Below are positions 24,565 through 31,918 of a stretch of 46,868 bases of DNA, in pieces (the stretch's first letter is position 1; each line of letters starts with the position of its first letter). Source of the stretch: Pluralibacter sp. GTDB taxonomy: Bacteria > Pseudomonadota > Gammaproteobacteria > Enterobacterales > Enterobacteriaceae. A model generated the notes under the pieces. It made no database searches. It saw only the letters and a program-made list of their open reading frames with translations, and was not told the origin of the DNA. Where the stretch lies: contig NZ_JAFAGS010000180.1 of assembly GCF_019237635.1 (NCBI RefSeq), positions 1 to 46,868 of the forward strand, read 5' to 3'. Position numbers and translations under genes: made by a program.

Positions 24565-24722
24565 TTCTTATCTCCAAAGACATACCAAGGCCAAAGCAGC
24601 GCAGCGATGAGTGATGCCAAGAAAAGCCGCTCCCTGAATCCCATATTTTTCCCTTTTGTATGGACATACTCAGCAGTCATTCCAGCCATGAATGCATAGA
24701 AAATTAAGAATACGGTTATCAT
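24561..24722 (-). CDS. 53-aa membrane protein upstream of Q
   Basis: Starts MITVFLIFYAFMAGMTAEYV; a second hydrophobic segment is FLASLIAALLWPWYVFG before a KK end. Two transmembrane helices with a basic loop (HTKGKNMGFRER) between. It begins immediately after the stop of the preceding gene and its TGA overlaps the Q start (ATGA), so translation is coupled. Similar small proteins occur upstream of Q in other lambdoid phages; function unknown. Confidence 0.65.
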   Translation of the reverse strand: MITVFLIFYAFMAGMTAEYVHTKGKNMGFRERLFLASLIAALLWPWYVFGDKK

Positions 24723-24908
24723 TTACGCCGCCTCCGGGTCATGGTCTGGCTTGTTCGTACCTAGTCGATTACGCACTTCCCGCAGCTGATCGCGAACATA
24801 CTCAAGACTGCGCTCAAGCTCCTGCTCTTTACCAATCAGCACCTGCTCGGTATGCATATCGCGCTGACGCTGCCATTTGACTTGCTGGATGTTGGTTACG
24901 CTGCACAT
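24723..24908 (-). CDS. Small coiled-coil protein
   Basis: A 61-aa hydrophilic protein, nearly all helical (EQELERSLEYVRDQLREVRN). AAGGGGGT lies before ATG 24908, which overlaps the methylase stop by 13 bp. No family recognised; its coupling to the methylase suggests co-expression only. Confidence 0.55.
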   Translation of the reverse strand: MCSVTNIQQVKWQRQRDMHTEQVLIGKEQELERSLEYVRDQLREVRNRLGTNKPDHDPEAA

Positions 24909-25459
24909 AAGACCCCCTTCATGAATCGTTTTCCGTATTGCATCAGCACATCACGATCGACCGTTGTCATTCGGCAGTCGCCTGACCGTGGGTATGGATG
25001 CCAGATGATGAGCATTGAGCCTTTGTTGTTGCCGTTTACTGGCTTGCCTGTATCAGCGTTCAGGAATGAGAGACGACCACCCGTGATAAACCGAACCTCA
25101 TGCGCGGTCTTAATGGCTTCCCTGAACCACAAAACTGAAGTGTCTGCCGGGAGAAGCATTACGCACCCGACATAGTTATCTGCGTTTTCCTGAGAAGCCT
25201 TCTTCACGAAGGGCATTGGGGCGCTGTAGGGAGGGTTAAGCCACGCATATGCTCGATTGACACCAACTGGCATCTTGCTTTTCCAGCTTGTTTCGAGTGT
25301 ATTTTCCTCGGCATCAATGAACGTTTTGCACAGAGCATTTTCCTGATTTGCAGCTGCATCCAGAAAGAAGGGAAACTCACACCTAAGTGCCCGGTATATC
25401 TCTGGCGGCGTTCGCCACAGGTCTTTAATTTCTGCCGGGGTGTTTGATTTATCCGTCAT
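24896..25459 (-). CDS. Phage N6-adenine DNA methyltransferase (Dam family)
   Basis: A 187-aa protein of the phage Dam group (PF05869). [24 protein letters not shown] is the family N-terminus (W-TP---F--L----F-LD-AA). [19 protein letters not shown] supplies the NPPY catalytic motif. [16 protein letters not shown] and [20 protein letters not shown] complete the fold. Likely methylates adenine in phage DNA to resist host restriction or alter host Dam-dependent events. Start overlaps the NinG stop. Confidence 0.88.
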   Translation of the reverse strand: MTDKSNTPAEIKDLWRTPPEIYRALRCEFPFFLDAAANQENALCKTFIDAEENTLETSWKSKMPVGVNRAYAWLNPPYSAPMPFVKKASQENADNYVGCVMLLPADTSVLWFREAIKTAHEVRFITGGRLSFLNADTGKPVNGNNKGSMLIIWHPYPRSGDCRMTTVDRDVLMQYGKRFMKGVLCAA

Positions 25460-26061
25460 GCTGCCTCCACTCTGCTGTTACGCAGGTCTTTGAGCTTCTG
25501 CTGAAACTCCGCCTTAATCGCTTTGCACTCTTCTACAGTCCAGCGATGGCGCTTATGGTCAGATTCGATTTCGTCTACAGCTACTTGCCCGATACGCTCG
25601 ATGAGCATCACGCGATAAGGAACCAGGTTGCCGCTCTTGTGCTGATTACACACGACGCATTGTTTGTGGATATTGCGTTCATCAAATCGGAGTTGAGGTG
25701 CCGCAGCAGTTGTACGGTAGTGACCCGCATCCCACTGAGCAGACGTGAACGTTCCGCACGAGATACATGGTAAGTCGCGGTCTCTTTCTCTGATGAAGGT
25801 GTTTACTGCTTGTTGAGCTTGCTTAATCCAGTAACTGCGGGGTTTTACTGCGAGCTTTCGAATCTTGAGCTTGTCTTTCTGCTGCTGCTCTTCTCGTCGT
25901 CGTTTCTTGTCTGCTGCTTTCTCTGCTTTTTCTCTCTCCTTACTTCGTCGCTCTATTGCTAATTCAGTTCCATGTTCCGGACTACACCACCACTGATTTG
26001 AGAATGCCGGGTGGAACCATTCATTGCAGACTTTGCATTTTCGCCGAGGTGCTTTAGCCAT
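25456..26061 (-). CDS. ninG: NinG (Rap) recombination endonuclease
   Basis: A 201-aa protein. N-terminal zinc-like pair [20 protein letters not shown], a long charged helix, then the Rap core [20 protein letters not shown] and [20 protein letters not shown], and [16 protein letters not shown] (HNH-like Cys/His). Lambda Rap cleaves D-loops and Holliday junctions during phage recombination. The nin-region context (NinF, NinB) fits. Confidence 0.93.
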   Translation of the reverse strand: MAKAPRRKCKVCNEWFHPAFSNQWWCSPEHGTELAIERRSKEREKAEKAADKKRRREEQQQKDKLKIRKLAVKPRSYWIKQAQQAVNTFIRERDRDLPCISCGTFTSAQWDAGHYRTTAAAPQLRFDERNIHKQCVVCNQHKSGNLVPYRVMLIERIGQVAVDEIESDHKRHRWTVEECKAIKAEFQQKLKDLRNSRVEAA

Positions 26062-26371
26062 TGGTCAATTCCTTCTGTCGCCCATCTTCGTGAGAGAAGT
26101 CTTCTCCGTCGATTGGCATGAGTTGCACTCGCCTAAATAACCCAAATCCTGCTTCCTCAGCTTCAGCTGAGCCGGAATGAAAATCACCGATGCAAACATA
26201 GACCTTCTCGAAAATAGCATCAGGGCAAAATCTTACCTTTCCTGTAGCAGGGCTAATAAATGACCCTGATTTATCAGTAGTGCTGTGTATTTCTACCACT
26301 TTCCCTACAGATGACTGGTTTGTGTATGCTTTCACAATTAAAGCCAGGCTACCTATTCGTAACTCACTCAT
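26054..26371 (-). CDS. Conserved nin-region protein, unknown
   Basis: A 105-aa protein between NinF and NinG; ATG 26371 or the adjacent ATG 26374. It begins [20 protein letters not shown]; the start suggests a small SH3-like beta barrel (GSLALIV, VGKVVEI), with an acidic C-terminus. Overlaps NinF and NinG by 8 bp each. No function assigned. Confidence 0.62.
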   Translation of the reverse strand: MSELRIGSLALIVKAYTNQSSVGKVVEIHSTTDKSGSFISPATGKVRFCPDAIFEKVYVCIGDFHSGSAEAEEAGFGLFRRVQLMPIDGEDFSHEDGRQKELTNG

Positions 26372-26537
26372 CATCTTCCTCCGTCATTTTTTCATTAGGT
26401 TCTGATAGCAGTTCTGCACAGCATAATTCGCATACGTGAACTTCAAGAATGTGAAGTTGCTTACCGCAGTTAGCACATTCAAGGGCACGACGTATGCTCT
26501 GCTGCTCGTAGGATTGGGCTTCGTGGGGACTAAGCAT
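26364..26537 (-). CDS. ninF: NinF
   Basis: A 57-aa protein starting MLSPHEAQSYEQQSIRRALE with CANCGKQLHILEVHVCELCC, nearly the same as lambda NinF (ALTCANCGQKLHVLEVHVCE, recalled). Two CxxC pairs suggest a zinc knuckle. The acidic end EEDDE also agrees. Overlaps the cytosine methylase stop by 8 bp. Function unknown in lambda too. Confidence 0.9.
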   Translation of the reverse strand: MLSPHEAQSYEQQSIRRALECANCGKQLHILEVHVCELCCAELLSEPNEKMTEEDDE

Positions 26538-27477
26538 GAATAACCTCCATGCAACTTTTTACGAATGACGTCGCTACTTCTGCGTTGATTGCGTTTCCAT
26601 ATCCAATAATTCGCTGGTCTTGATTGCGCTTTGCCATTCCTCCCAATGTGGACTTGCTTCGTCCCAGGCTTTTGGCAATGCCATTAACCATCTGGAATGA
26701 GCCGGGTCTAACTGGACGATATTTTTCATCTCTACAGTAAATCCAGTCCGCATCTCTCCAGTAGCCGTTAACCGGTAATGAGTGCAAAGCTTCACGGTAC
26801 CCGGAAGTTTCAGGCAAATCCGAGGATTTCCTTCCTTGTCTTTCCCGCTGTAGCAATGCGTTGAACCCGTCGCATCGTTCGCCAAAGGCGTTTGCCAACC
26901 CGCTAATCTCACGCATCCAGAGAGGTTCTGAATTCCCCTGCGCGTTTCTGGCTGAAAGTTGATGTTCGTCGTTGGAGTAGGCCATCCAATACAGTCGCTG
27001 CCTGATGTGCGGAGAACCGAAGCCCGCAGCGCAAATATCGGTTCCTGCTGAGGTGTAGTTCGCACCTTCCAGGTCAGTTTGTACAAGGTCGAGCCAAGCG
27101 AGGCCGTCTGAGCTTGCAACTTGTTCGCCAATGATGACGCCAGGTTTGCATTTCTCAATGAGCCAGAAGAATGCCGGCCATAAGTGCCGCTCGTCATCAA
27201 CCCCTTTTCCTTTGCCTGCCGCGCTGAAAGGTTGGCATGGGCAGCTTCCCGTCCAGATTGGTTTGTCATCAGGCCATCCTGCTTTTCTAAGCGCATAACT
27301 CCAGACACCGATTCCAGCAAAGAAGTGATGCTGGGTAAATCCTCGCAAATCGCCTGGTGTGACATCTTCAATGCTCCTTTCATCTACGTAACCGGGTGCA
27401 ATCTCTCCGACGTCAATTAGGTTGCGTAACCATTGAGCCGCGTATGGGTCTATTTCGTTGTAATATGCCGACATCAA
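26530..27477 (-). CDS. DNA cytosine-5 methyltransferase
   Basis: A 315-aa orphan methylase. Motif I QHHFFAGIGVWSYALRKAGW (about 49-68); motif IV WTGSCPCQPFSAAGKGKG with catalytic Cys in PCQ; motif VI region VIIGEQVASSDG (GEQV where ENV is usual); motif VIII HIRQRLYWMAY. The C-terminal part ends with IGYGNAINAEVATSFVKSCM, a motif X-like return to the fold. No partner restriction gene is present, so protection from restriction is the likely role. Most of the gene also encodes a second protein in another frame. Confidence 0.88.
   Translation of the reverse strand: MMSAYYNEIDPYAAQWLRNLIDVGEIAPGYVDERSIEDVTPGDLRGFTQHHFFAGIGVWSYALRKAGWPDDKPIWTGSCPCQPFSAAGKGKGVDDERHLWPAFFWLIEKCKPGVIIGEQVASSDGLAWLDLVQTDLEGANYTSAGTDICAAGFGSPHIRQRLYWMAYSNDEHQLSARNAQGNSEPLWMREISGLANAFGERCDGFNALLQRERQGRKSSDLPETSGYREALHSLPVNGYWRDADWIYCRDEKYRPVRPGSFQMVNGIAKSLGRSKSTLGGMAKRNQDQRIIGYGNAINAEVATSFVKSCMEVIHA
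26574..27365 (-). CDS. Nested overlapping gene within the cytosine methylase
   Basis: A 263-aa ORF wholly inside the methylase gene, same strand, different frame. ATG 27365 has AAAGGAG 8 nt upstream (ATG 27383 is possible). The product resembles a known phage family (recalled): ICEDLPSITSLLESVSG, GLMTSGTYGRHSSGSLRN, LGSTLYKLTWKVRTTPQQEP, FALRASVLRTSGSDCIGWPT, LAGWQTPLANDATGS, and the C-terminal HSRWLMALPKAWDE (usually HSRWLMGLP--WD). These motifs recur near methylase genes in other phages, so it is unlikely to be a chance frame. Function unknown; perhaps a partner or regulator of DNA modification. Confidence 0.78.
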   Translation of the reverse strand: MSHQAICEDLPSITSLLESVSGVMRLEKQDGLMTNQSGREAAHANLSARQAKEKGLMTSGTYGRHSSGSLRNANLASSLANKLQAQTASLGSTLYKLTWKVRTTPQQEPIFALRASVLRTSGSDCIGWPTPTTNINFQPETRRGIQNLSGCVRLAGWQTPLANDATGSTHCYSGKDKEGNPRICLKLPGTVKLCTHYRLTATGEMRTGFTVEMKNIVQLDPAHSRWLMALPKAWDEASPHWEEWQSAIKTSELLDMETQSTQK

Positions 27478-27701
27478 TGCAACCTCACTGCTGTTGTCTC
27501 TTCCGAATCGGTAATCTGAATAATCATGTCGGCATCTTCAAACTGATACATGTAGGCTTCTGCGCCATTGCCTTCCATTCTTCCCTGAACATATCCGGCT
27601 ACCCAGTTCATAATCATTCCTACAGAGTCAACGCCGTCACCTTCCATATCTTCGAGAAGGTCAGCGAGTCGGTCTGCGTAGTCATCGTCTAAGCTGCTCA
27701 T
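27474..27701 (-). CDS. Small acidic nin-region protein
   Basis: A 75-aa protein from ATG 27701, which overlaps the previous stop (ATGA). Starts MSSLDDDYADRLADLLEDME and is rich in D and E; no membrane segment. Stop overlaps the methylase start. Unknown. Confidence 0.6.
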   Translation of the reverse strand: MSSLDDDYADRLADLLEDMEGDGVDSVGMIMNWVAGYVQGRMEGNGAEAYMYQFEDADMIIQITDSEETTAVRLH

Positions 27702-28093
27702 TTTTTGTCTCCGCAAATCCTTCTGAACGCCTCAATATCTCTCACCGCCTCGGAAAGCTTTTTCTTCAGGAGCTGATTTTCATCTTCAAGCTTCTCCATA
27801 TCCTTCTGGTATCGCGCCCGATGCTCTTCCCATGCCTGCTGAAAAGCTTTCATTTTGGTTAGGGTTGCTTTGCGCTTTGCCTGTCGTACAGCGTGATGAT
27901 TTTCTATGAACCAGGATGGATCATTGAATGCCGCTCGCGCGCACTCGTACCAATAGGCCGTTGCGTGCTTGTTGAGCCAGTAAATGCAGACAAATGGCAT
28001 CTTTATGGCAACCATCTTTCTGTTGGATTCTTTCTGACCAAACATATGCCGTTGCTTTATGCTAAGGCCGAATCCGGTTTGTATTAGAATCAT
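27698..28093 (-). CDS. Nin-region protein with C-terminal coiled coil
   Basis: A 131-aa protein from ATG 28093 (GGGGA 5 nt upstream). The middle part NKHATAYWYECARAAFNDPS is aromatic. From about residue 75 the protein is one long helix (EEHRARYQKDMEKLEDENQL), a likely dimerising coil, ending RRICGDKK. Not recognised. Confidence 0.58.
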   Translation of the reverse strand: MILIQTGFGLSIKQRHMFGQKESNRKMVAIKMPFVCIYWLNKHATAYWYECARAAFNDPSWFIENHHAVRQAKRKATLTKMKAFQQAWEEHRARYQKDMEKLEDENQLLKKKLSEAVRDIEAFRRICGDKK

Positions 28094-28095
28094 GC

Positions 28096-28296
28096 TTATC
28101 CCCATATCCTCGATTGAAATTGACTCCTACCCTTTGGCTCGCTGGCGTACTCAGGCAACAAGGCTCCCACTACCCACAGGCGTGGGTCAGCGCTAAGGTG
28201 CTTGGTTGTTTGTACATTTCGGGAGTGGTAGAGAGTGATTAGTTGGTTGGCTTCGTCGGTAGTCATTGGCGGGTGATAGAAATATGTTCGCTTCAA
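28096..28296 (-). CDS. Small protein downstream of NinB
   Basis: A 66-aa ORF, start ATG 28296 overlapping the NinB stop (ATGA). Begins MKRTYFYHPPMTTDEANQLI; basic and polar with no clear motif. Supported by coupling and tight packing only. Confidence 0.5.
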   Translation of the reverse strand: MKRTYFYHPPMTTDEANQLITLYHSRNVQTTKHLSADPRLWVVGALLPEYASEPKGRSQFQSRIWG

Positions 28297-28703
28297 TCGT
28301 ACCTCCTGTCAGTGAATCTGACGTTCTGACCTGCTGCCCATGCCATCGTGTACTCGATGAGGCTCGCCATGCGCCCTACGCTCATCTCTGCGCTGCTCTC
28401 GCGGATGTTGACGTACTCACCCTCTAACCCGGGTACTACTTCAGCCTCCTGCTTTGTTGCGACTGCATGACCGCTAATCAGCAATACCTTCCACTGCTCA
28501 GGCTTGAGTCGCTTTCCGCACCACATGACCTGACGAGCGATATCACCCAGCATCGCGTGAAAACGTGCATTCTGGTCGAGGTTGCGCTTGTAGTCAGAGA
28601 TTCGAATGGTGATGGGTCTGTCGTTGTCAAGAGGTGATGCGAGGATGGCGTTTATTGCTGACTGCTGTTGCTGCTTACCCCTGAGAAATATCGTCTGTTT
28701 CAT
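28293..28703 (-). CDS. ninB: NinB (Orf) recombination mediator
   Basis: A 136-aa protein. IRISDYKRNLDQNARFHAML, DIARQVMWCGKRLKPEQWKV and the tail SAEMSVGRMASLIEYTMAWA plus QNVRF-D match lambda Orf/NinB. Orf binds single-stranded DNA and helps Red recombination in place of RecFOR. Overlaps the upstream ORF by 29 bp. Confidence 0.92.
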   Translation of the reverse strand: MKQTIFLRGKQQQQSAINAILASPLDNDRPITIRISDYKRNLDQNARFHAMLGDIARQVMWCGKRLKPEQWKVLLISGHAVATKQEAEVVPGLEGEYVNIRESSAEMSVGRMASLIEYTMAWAAGQNVRFTDRRYD

Positions 28704-28923
28704 GGCGAATCCTCATGATGCCAATTTTCATTGTTAACCACATGATTGTCAGGACTAGCAATGTTGAAGTGCATTTCTTATCTGGAAGAACGTCAGGCAC
28801 GTATCCAAAGTGAATGAAATTAACCACCTTGCTGTCGTTCTTTCTTGTCGTATGCCACAACTCTGTAGACACGCCAAACCCAAGAGTGAGTCGACCGATA
28901 AGCCAGTACTTGTCAAAGGTCAT
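28675..28923 (-). CDS. Small protein with C-terminal membrane helix
   Basis: An 82-aa ORF from ATG 28923 with AAGGAG 5 nt upstream. Polar N-terminal half, then STLLVLTIMWLTMKIGIMRI near the end, a probable single membrane span. Not recognised. Confidence 0.5.
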   Translation of the reverse strand: MTFDKYWLIGRLTLGFGVSTELWHTTRKNDSKVVNFIHFGYVPDVLPDKKCTSTLLVLTIMWLTMKIGIMRIRHETDDISQG

Positions 28924-28925
28924 AC

Positions 28926-29177
28926 TCACTCCTTCACTTTGATTCCAGCGGCGCGGATAGCTTCGATAACTTCTTTCTTATCTAGCAATTCACACAAGTT
29001 CCATGCGCATACTTCTGGTAATTCAATTTCGATATTGGAGCGAGATGCCTTCCATCCGCTCCATGCATACTCCATAAAATTATTCGAATATCCCTCGCCA
29101 TCACGACAAATATTACCCTTTGCCTGCAGCCACCATTCTACAACCCAAGACTCGAAAGCCTTTCTTGATTCGTCCAT
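28926..29177 (-). CDS. Small accessory protein (W-rich)
   Basis: An 83-aa protein from ATG 29177, with GGAGAGG just upstream; earlier GTG/ATG codons overlap that ribosome site. MDESRKAFESWVVEWWLQAK and EYAWSGWKASR are typical of the small accessory proteins found in enterobacterial phages (FE-W-------W-GW-A). Function unknown. Confidence 0.62.
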   Translation of the reverse strand: MDESRKAFESWVVEWWLQAKGNICRDGEGYSNNFMEYAWSGWKASRSNIEIELPEVCAWNLCELLDKKEVIEAIRAAGIKVKE

Positions 29178-29188
29178 ATTCCTCTCCA

Positions 29189-29512
29189 TCACTTGCCTTT
29201 ATTCTGTTCTGAAATGACACGAGCAAATGTTTCGCGGCGATATTCTTTACTTCGCTCAATGTCGTCCTGCATATCTTTAAACTCGACGTTTTTCCTTGAT
29301 TTTTGCAAGGTGTACCCGCATCGACCCATGTACCAAAGAAAGGTGTCGATAACATAGATATGACCGTCTCTCGCATTGCCGTTTTCGTTAGCATTCCCAA
29401 TGGTGTCGTGCATAGCCTTAAACACGTCTTTCTGGTCGTGGAAGTCACGTAGAAACTCAGGAAGGTATCCACCACTTTGCAGCCATTTAGCTAATTCATT
29501 CTCGTTACTCAT
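29189..29512 (-). CDS. Accessory protein, unknown
   Basis: A 107-aa protein; ATG 29512 chosen over the adjacent ATG 29515 for spacing to GGAG. Contains LAKWLQSGGYLPEFLRDFHD, HDTIGN and GHIYVIDTFLWYMGRCGYTL, then a basic helix. Seen as a conserved accessory protein in other phages by memory; no function known. Confidence 0.6.
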   Translation of the reverse strand: MSNENELAKWLQSGGYLPEFLRDFHDQKDVFKAMHDTIGNANENGNARDGHIYVIDTFLWYMGRCGYTLQKSRKNVEFKDMQDDIERSKEYRRETFARVISEQNKGK

Positions 29513-29546
29513 CATTCCTCTCCATCACTTACCTTCAGGTTGGCTG

Positions 29547-29726
29547 CTATAAGTCTTTTAGCCATTCTTGATATGCTTGCCCGGCACTTTCTTTTCGGAA
29601 GCCCATGGAATAAAAAAAATTCCAGTCTTCCCATTTTTCTACGACTGCCAATGCTTCTGGCTTCATCGAGAAGTTATGCACGATAATTCGTGCCATTTCT
29701 CTGTTAAATTCCGCTCTATCGCTCAT
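29547..29726 (-). CDS. Small accessory protein
   Basis: A 59-aa protein from ATG 29726, with the same GGAGAGGA translation start cassette as two neighbours. Starts MSDRAEFNREMARIIVHNFS; W and F rich later (KWEDWNFFYSMGF). Unknown. Confidence 0.5.
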   Translation of the reverse strand: MSDRAEFNREMARIIVHNFSMKPEALAVVEKWEDWNFFYSMGFRKESAGQAYQEWLKDL

Positions 29727-29754
29727 CATTCCTCTCCATCAGCGTGCTGGGGTG

Positions 29755-29943
29755 TTAGGCCTGTACGATTTCGCATTTTTCTATGCGTAGGCCATTCGCG
29801 TCATCTTGTAGTTCAATAGCTTTCTGAGCATCCTCTTTGGTGCGGAATACAGCCTTAACTTCTCCGTATTTCTCATGCCCTACAGAAACGATCGCATCCT
29901 CATCGTCGATGATTGCGTAAAATGCATAATCACTATTACTCAT
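29755..29943 (-). CDS. Small accessory protein
   Basis: A 62-aa protein from ATG 29943, overlapping the previous stop (ATGA). A two-strand start (YAFYAIIDDEDAIVSVG) and AVFRTKEDAQKAIELQ suggest a small alpha/beta fold. Unknown. Confidence 0.55.
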   Translation of the reverse strand: MSNSDYAFYAIIDDEDAIVSVGHEKYGEVKAVFRTKEDAQKAIELQDDANGLRIEKCEIVQA

Positions 29944-30392
29944 GTCCGTACCTCTCTTAATCTCTGGTTGATAAATGCAGTCAGTGGGTTGGCGCAACCG
30001 AACTTATGTGGCGCGTTCTTGCGGTACATCCAGACCTTTTCCCGACCTAACCACTCGCGATATACCTCACCCCGCTTGTTAAGCGATACTAGTATCTGCG
30101 TCGTCATTGACAGGCATACGCCGGTAGCAGCTGAGATATCCCCAGATGTTCCTTCGTGACCATCATCCAGATAGTCAAGAATCGCCTGACGACGATTGCT
30201 GTGCAGGCTAGTTAGCCGGTAGCGCTTGATGTCGTTAATCTGACTGTCAATTTCGATATGGCCGGACTCGAGTAGCTCTTTGAGGATTTGGTTGACGCGG
30301 GATTTTGGTGCTCTGGTTAGTGCGTGAAACTCAGATGAGGATGTTGGCTTGCTGGTTTCTAGGTGAGCAAGCATCTTATCTCGTGCGTTCAT
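29940..30392 (-). CDS. Winged-helix DNA-binding protein
   Basis: A 150-aa protein with two HTH-like halves: MLAHLETSKPTSSSEFHALT-APKSRVNQILKEL, and AILDYLDDGHEGTSGDISAA then SMTTQILVSLNKRGEV with a wing (YREWLGREKVWMY). Likely a small regulator. It occupies the ren position after the replication genes, though it does not look like Ren. Confidence 0.62.
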   Translation of the reverse strand: MNARDKMLAHLETSKPTSSSEFHALTRAPKSRVNQILKELLESGHIEIDSQINDIKRYRLTSLHSNRRQAILDYLDDGHEGTSGDISAATGVCLSMTTQILVSLNKRGEVYREWLGREKVWMYRKNAPHKFGCANPLTAFINQRLREVRT

Positions 30393-30526
30393 CTTCCCTC
30401 CTGCCAGAAGAAAAATAATGTGTTTACGAATGGGTCACGATAGCCGAGATACGTTCTCTCCAGTCGGTATCTTTCTCGGTAAACGCTCCGGAAAAATCTT
30501 TCGAATCTTTCGCGTTCTGTGTCCAT
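30389..30526 (-). CDS. 45-aa protein after the P-like gene
   Basis: From ATG 30526, GGGAG 8 nt upstream. MDTERERFERFFRSVYRERY then RLERTYLGYRDPFVNTLFFF; highly charged and aromatic. Fits the small F---Y-------L-R----GY-D proteins seen near replication genes of enterobacterial phages. Function unknown. Confidence 0.55.
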   Translation of the reverse strand: MDTERERFERFFRSVYRERYRLERTYLGYRDPFVNTLFFFWQEGR

Positions 30527-30527
30527 A

Positions 30528-31220
30528 TCAATGTCTCCCAAGACGATGCTTGGCACGAAGCTCGGCAATTTTCGCCAGGCCTTTATCGTTGCTGAGTGGG
30601 ATGTGAAGCTTGGGGATTTGAACAACAGGAGCGGGGATTTCTTCGGCAGACTCAATGCGGTGAGCCATTTTTCTCAGCTCTTCAGTGCACCGCTTTCGCA
30701 GCTCTGCATCTGTCAGATTAAGCGATCGCATCAGGTCGTATAGTTTCGTCACCATCCAGTAGCACGCATTGCTCTTCCATGGGTATCGCTCCGGTGTTTC
30801 GTACTCAATTTTGTGGGCGCAGTATTCCATAACCATGTCGTAAAGCTCGTTTGTATCAGGAAGTCCGCCAGCTTTAAATTCTGCGTCTTTGCACCATGCA
30901 ATGAATTGCCCCGGGGACGGCCAGAACGGAGATGCGCTTGCCCTAGCGTGCTGCATTCCGGATTTAAGCTGCTCTTTGCTGCGGATGTTGTTCTCTGCAA
31001 ATGCCGCAATCCACTGGCGCTTTGCAGCTGCTTCGTCACGCGGGTCTTTCAGGGCGGTACTGACTGATGCCGGAAAAAGCTGCTTGAGGTTGTCGAACAG
31101 GATATCCACCAGTCTCTCAGCCTCGTTGTTGACTCCGCGATCTGGCTCTTTGTTTTCTCCAGCAAGGCGAGCCAGTGCATTGCTGTCGCGATTGTGAATC
31201 GCCTGGACAAGGTTTTTCAT
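30528..31220 (-). CDS. Replication protein P-like (helicase loader)
   Basis: A 230-aa protein from ATG 31220, overlapping the O-like stop (ATGA). FDNLKQLFPAS, AAAKRQWIAAFAENNIRSKE and PFWPSPGQFIAWCK match the lambda P family, and ELRKRCTEELRKMAHRIESA follows. Lambda P brings host DnaB helicase to the O-bound origin. The tight O-P coupling mirrors lambda. Confidence 0.88.
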   Translation of the reverse strand: MKNLVQAIHNRDSNALARLAGENKEPDRGVNNEAERLVDILFDNLKQLFPASVSTALKDPRDEAAAKRQWIAAFAENNIRSKEQLKSGMQHARASASPFWPSPGQFIAWCKDAEFKAGGLPDTNELYDMVMEYCAHKIEYETPERYPWKSNACYWMVTKLYDLMRSLNLTDAELRKRCTEELRKMAHRIESAEEIPAPVVQIPKLHIPLSNDKGLAKIAELRAKHRLGRH

Positions 31221-31918
31221 AGGAAGTTGTTCTCCCACTCGTCTTTGTCGTTCCAGTGTGATTGGTTCACGGCCGTTTTCTGAATTTGTCGGCCGGCAGA
31301 TTGTTTGTTCTGATAGCTAAGCTTCTGGCTTGCAGTGATGAACCAGTTTTTTGGCTTTTCAGCGGTGAACTCGATATCAAGGCGATTCAGTTCATAAACC
31401 AGGTCAATGTTTCTGTAGAGGTCCTTCCACTTCTGGAAGTGATCGTGGTTAAGTCGAATGACATTTCCTGCAAAGGCATACTTCGAAGAAACGTCATGCA
31501 CTTCACATGGAGCGTTAGCGACCTGCTGTATAGGTTCATTGATAGGTTCAAAAGAGTGACTGGTTCTGGGTGCATCTCCTGCACTACCCCCTAGTGAATC
31601 TCCTGCACCACCTGGTGAATTTGCTGCACTACCCCCTAGTGAATCTCCTGCACCATGTAGGCTTAGGTGATACACATTGCTGGAGTTTCCTTTCGGTCCA
31701 GGCCGATACTCTTTTCTCACCAGTCCGGCATCGCATAGTGCGTCGATGTGGTTCATCACTGAGCGCTTGCTTATCTCGCACTGGTCAGCGATATGTTGAT
31801 AACTAGGCCAGCACTCGCCCAAATCGCTGGCATTGTCTGCCAGCTTCAGGAGTACCAGCTTTCTCAGGGGATTACCTACTTTCATCGTCATGGCTTTAGC
31901 CATTAGAAGCATGCTCAC
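31217..31918 (-). CDS. Replication initiator O-like, HTH; contains origin iterons
   Basis: A 233-aa protein. GTG 31918 has GGAGG at 6-nt spacing; ATG 31912 or 31903 are alternatives. LLKLADNASDLGECWPSYQH then IADQCEISKRSVMNHIDALC is a winged HTH (HTH_36 type). The middle holds a repeated segment rich in G, S and A (GAGDSLGGSA twice), encoded by the iterons. The C-terminal half (HFQKWKDLYRNIDLVYELNR; PKNWFITASQKL) should contact the P-like protein. As in lambda O, the origin lies inside the gene. Confidence 0.85.
   Translation of the reverse strand: MSMLLMAKAMTMKVGNPLRKLVLLKLADNASDLGECWPSYQHIADQCEISKRSVMNHIDALCDAGLVRKEYRPGPKGNSSNVYHLSLHGAGDSLGGSAANSPGGAGDSLGGSAGDAPRTSHSFEPINEPIQQVANAPCEVHDVSSKYAFAGNVIRLNHDHFQKWKDLYRNIDLVYELNRLDIEFTAEKPKNWFITASQKLSYQNKQSAGRQIQKTAVNQSHWNDKDEWENNFL
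31574..31663. repeat. Origin iterons within the O-like gene
   Basis: Four direct repeats: 31574-31597, 31598-31618, 31619-31642 and a partial one from 31643. Each begins ATCTCCTGCAC or close (ATTTGCTGCAC), with lengths 24, 21 and 24 bp. The first and third carry the dyad CACTA-CCCCC-TAGTG and the second CACCA-CC-TGGTG. Size, number and dyads resemble the O-binding iterons of lambda ori. Confidence 0.75.
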
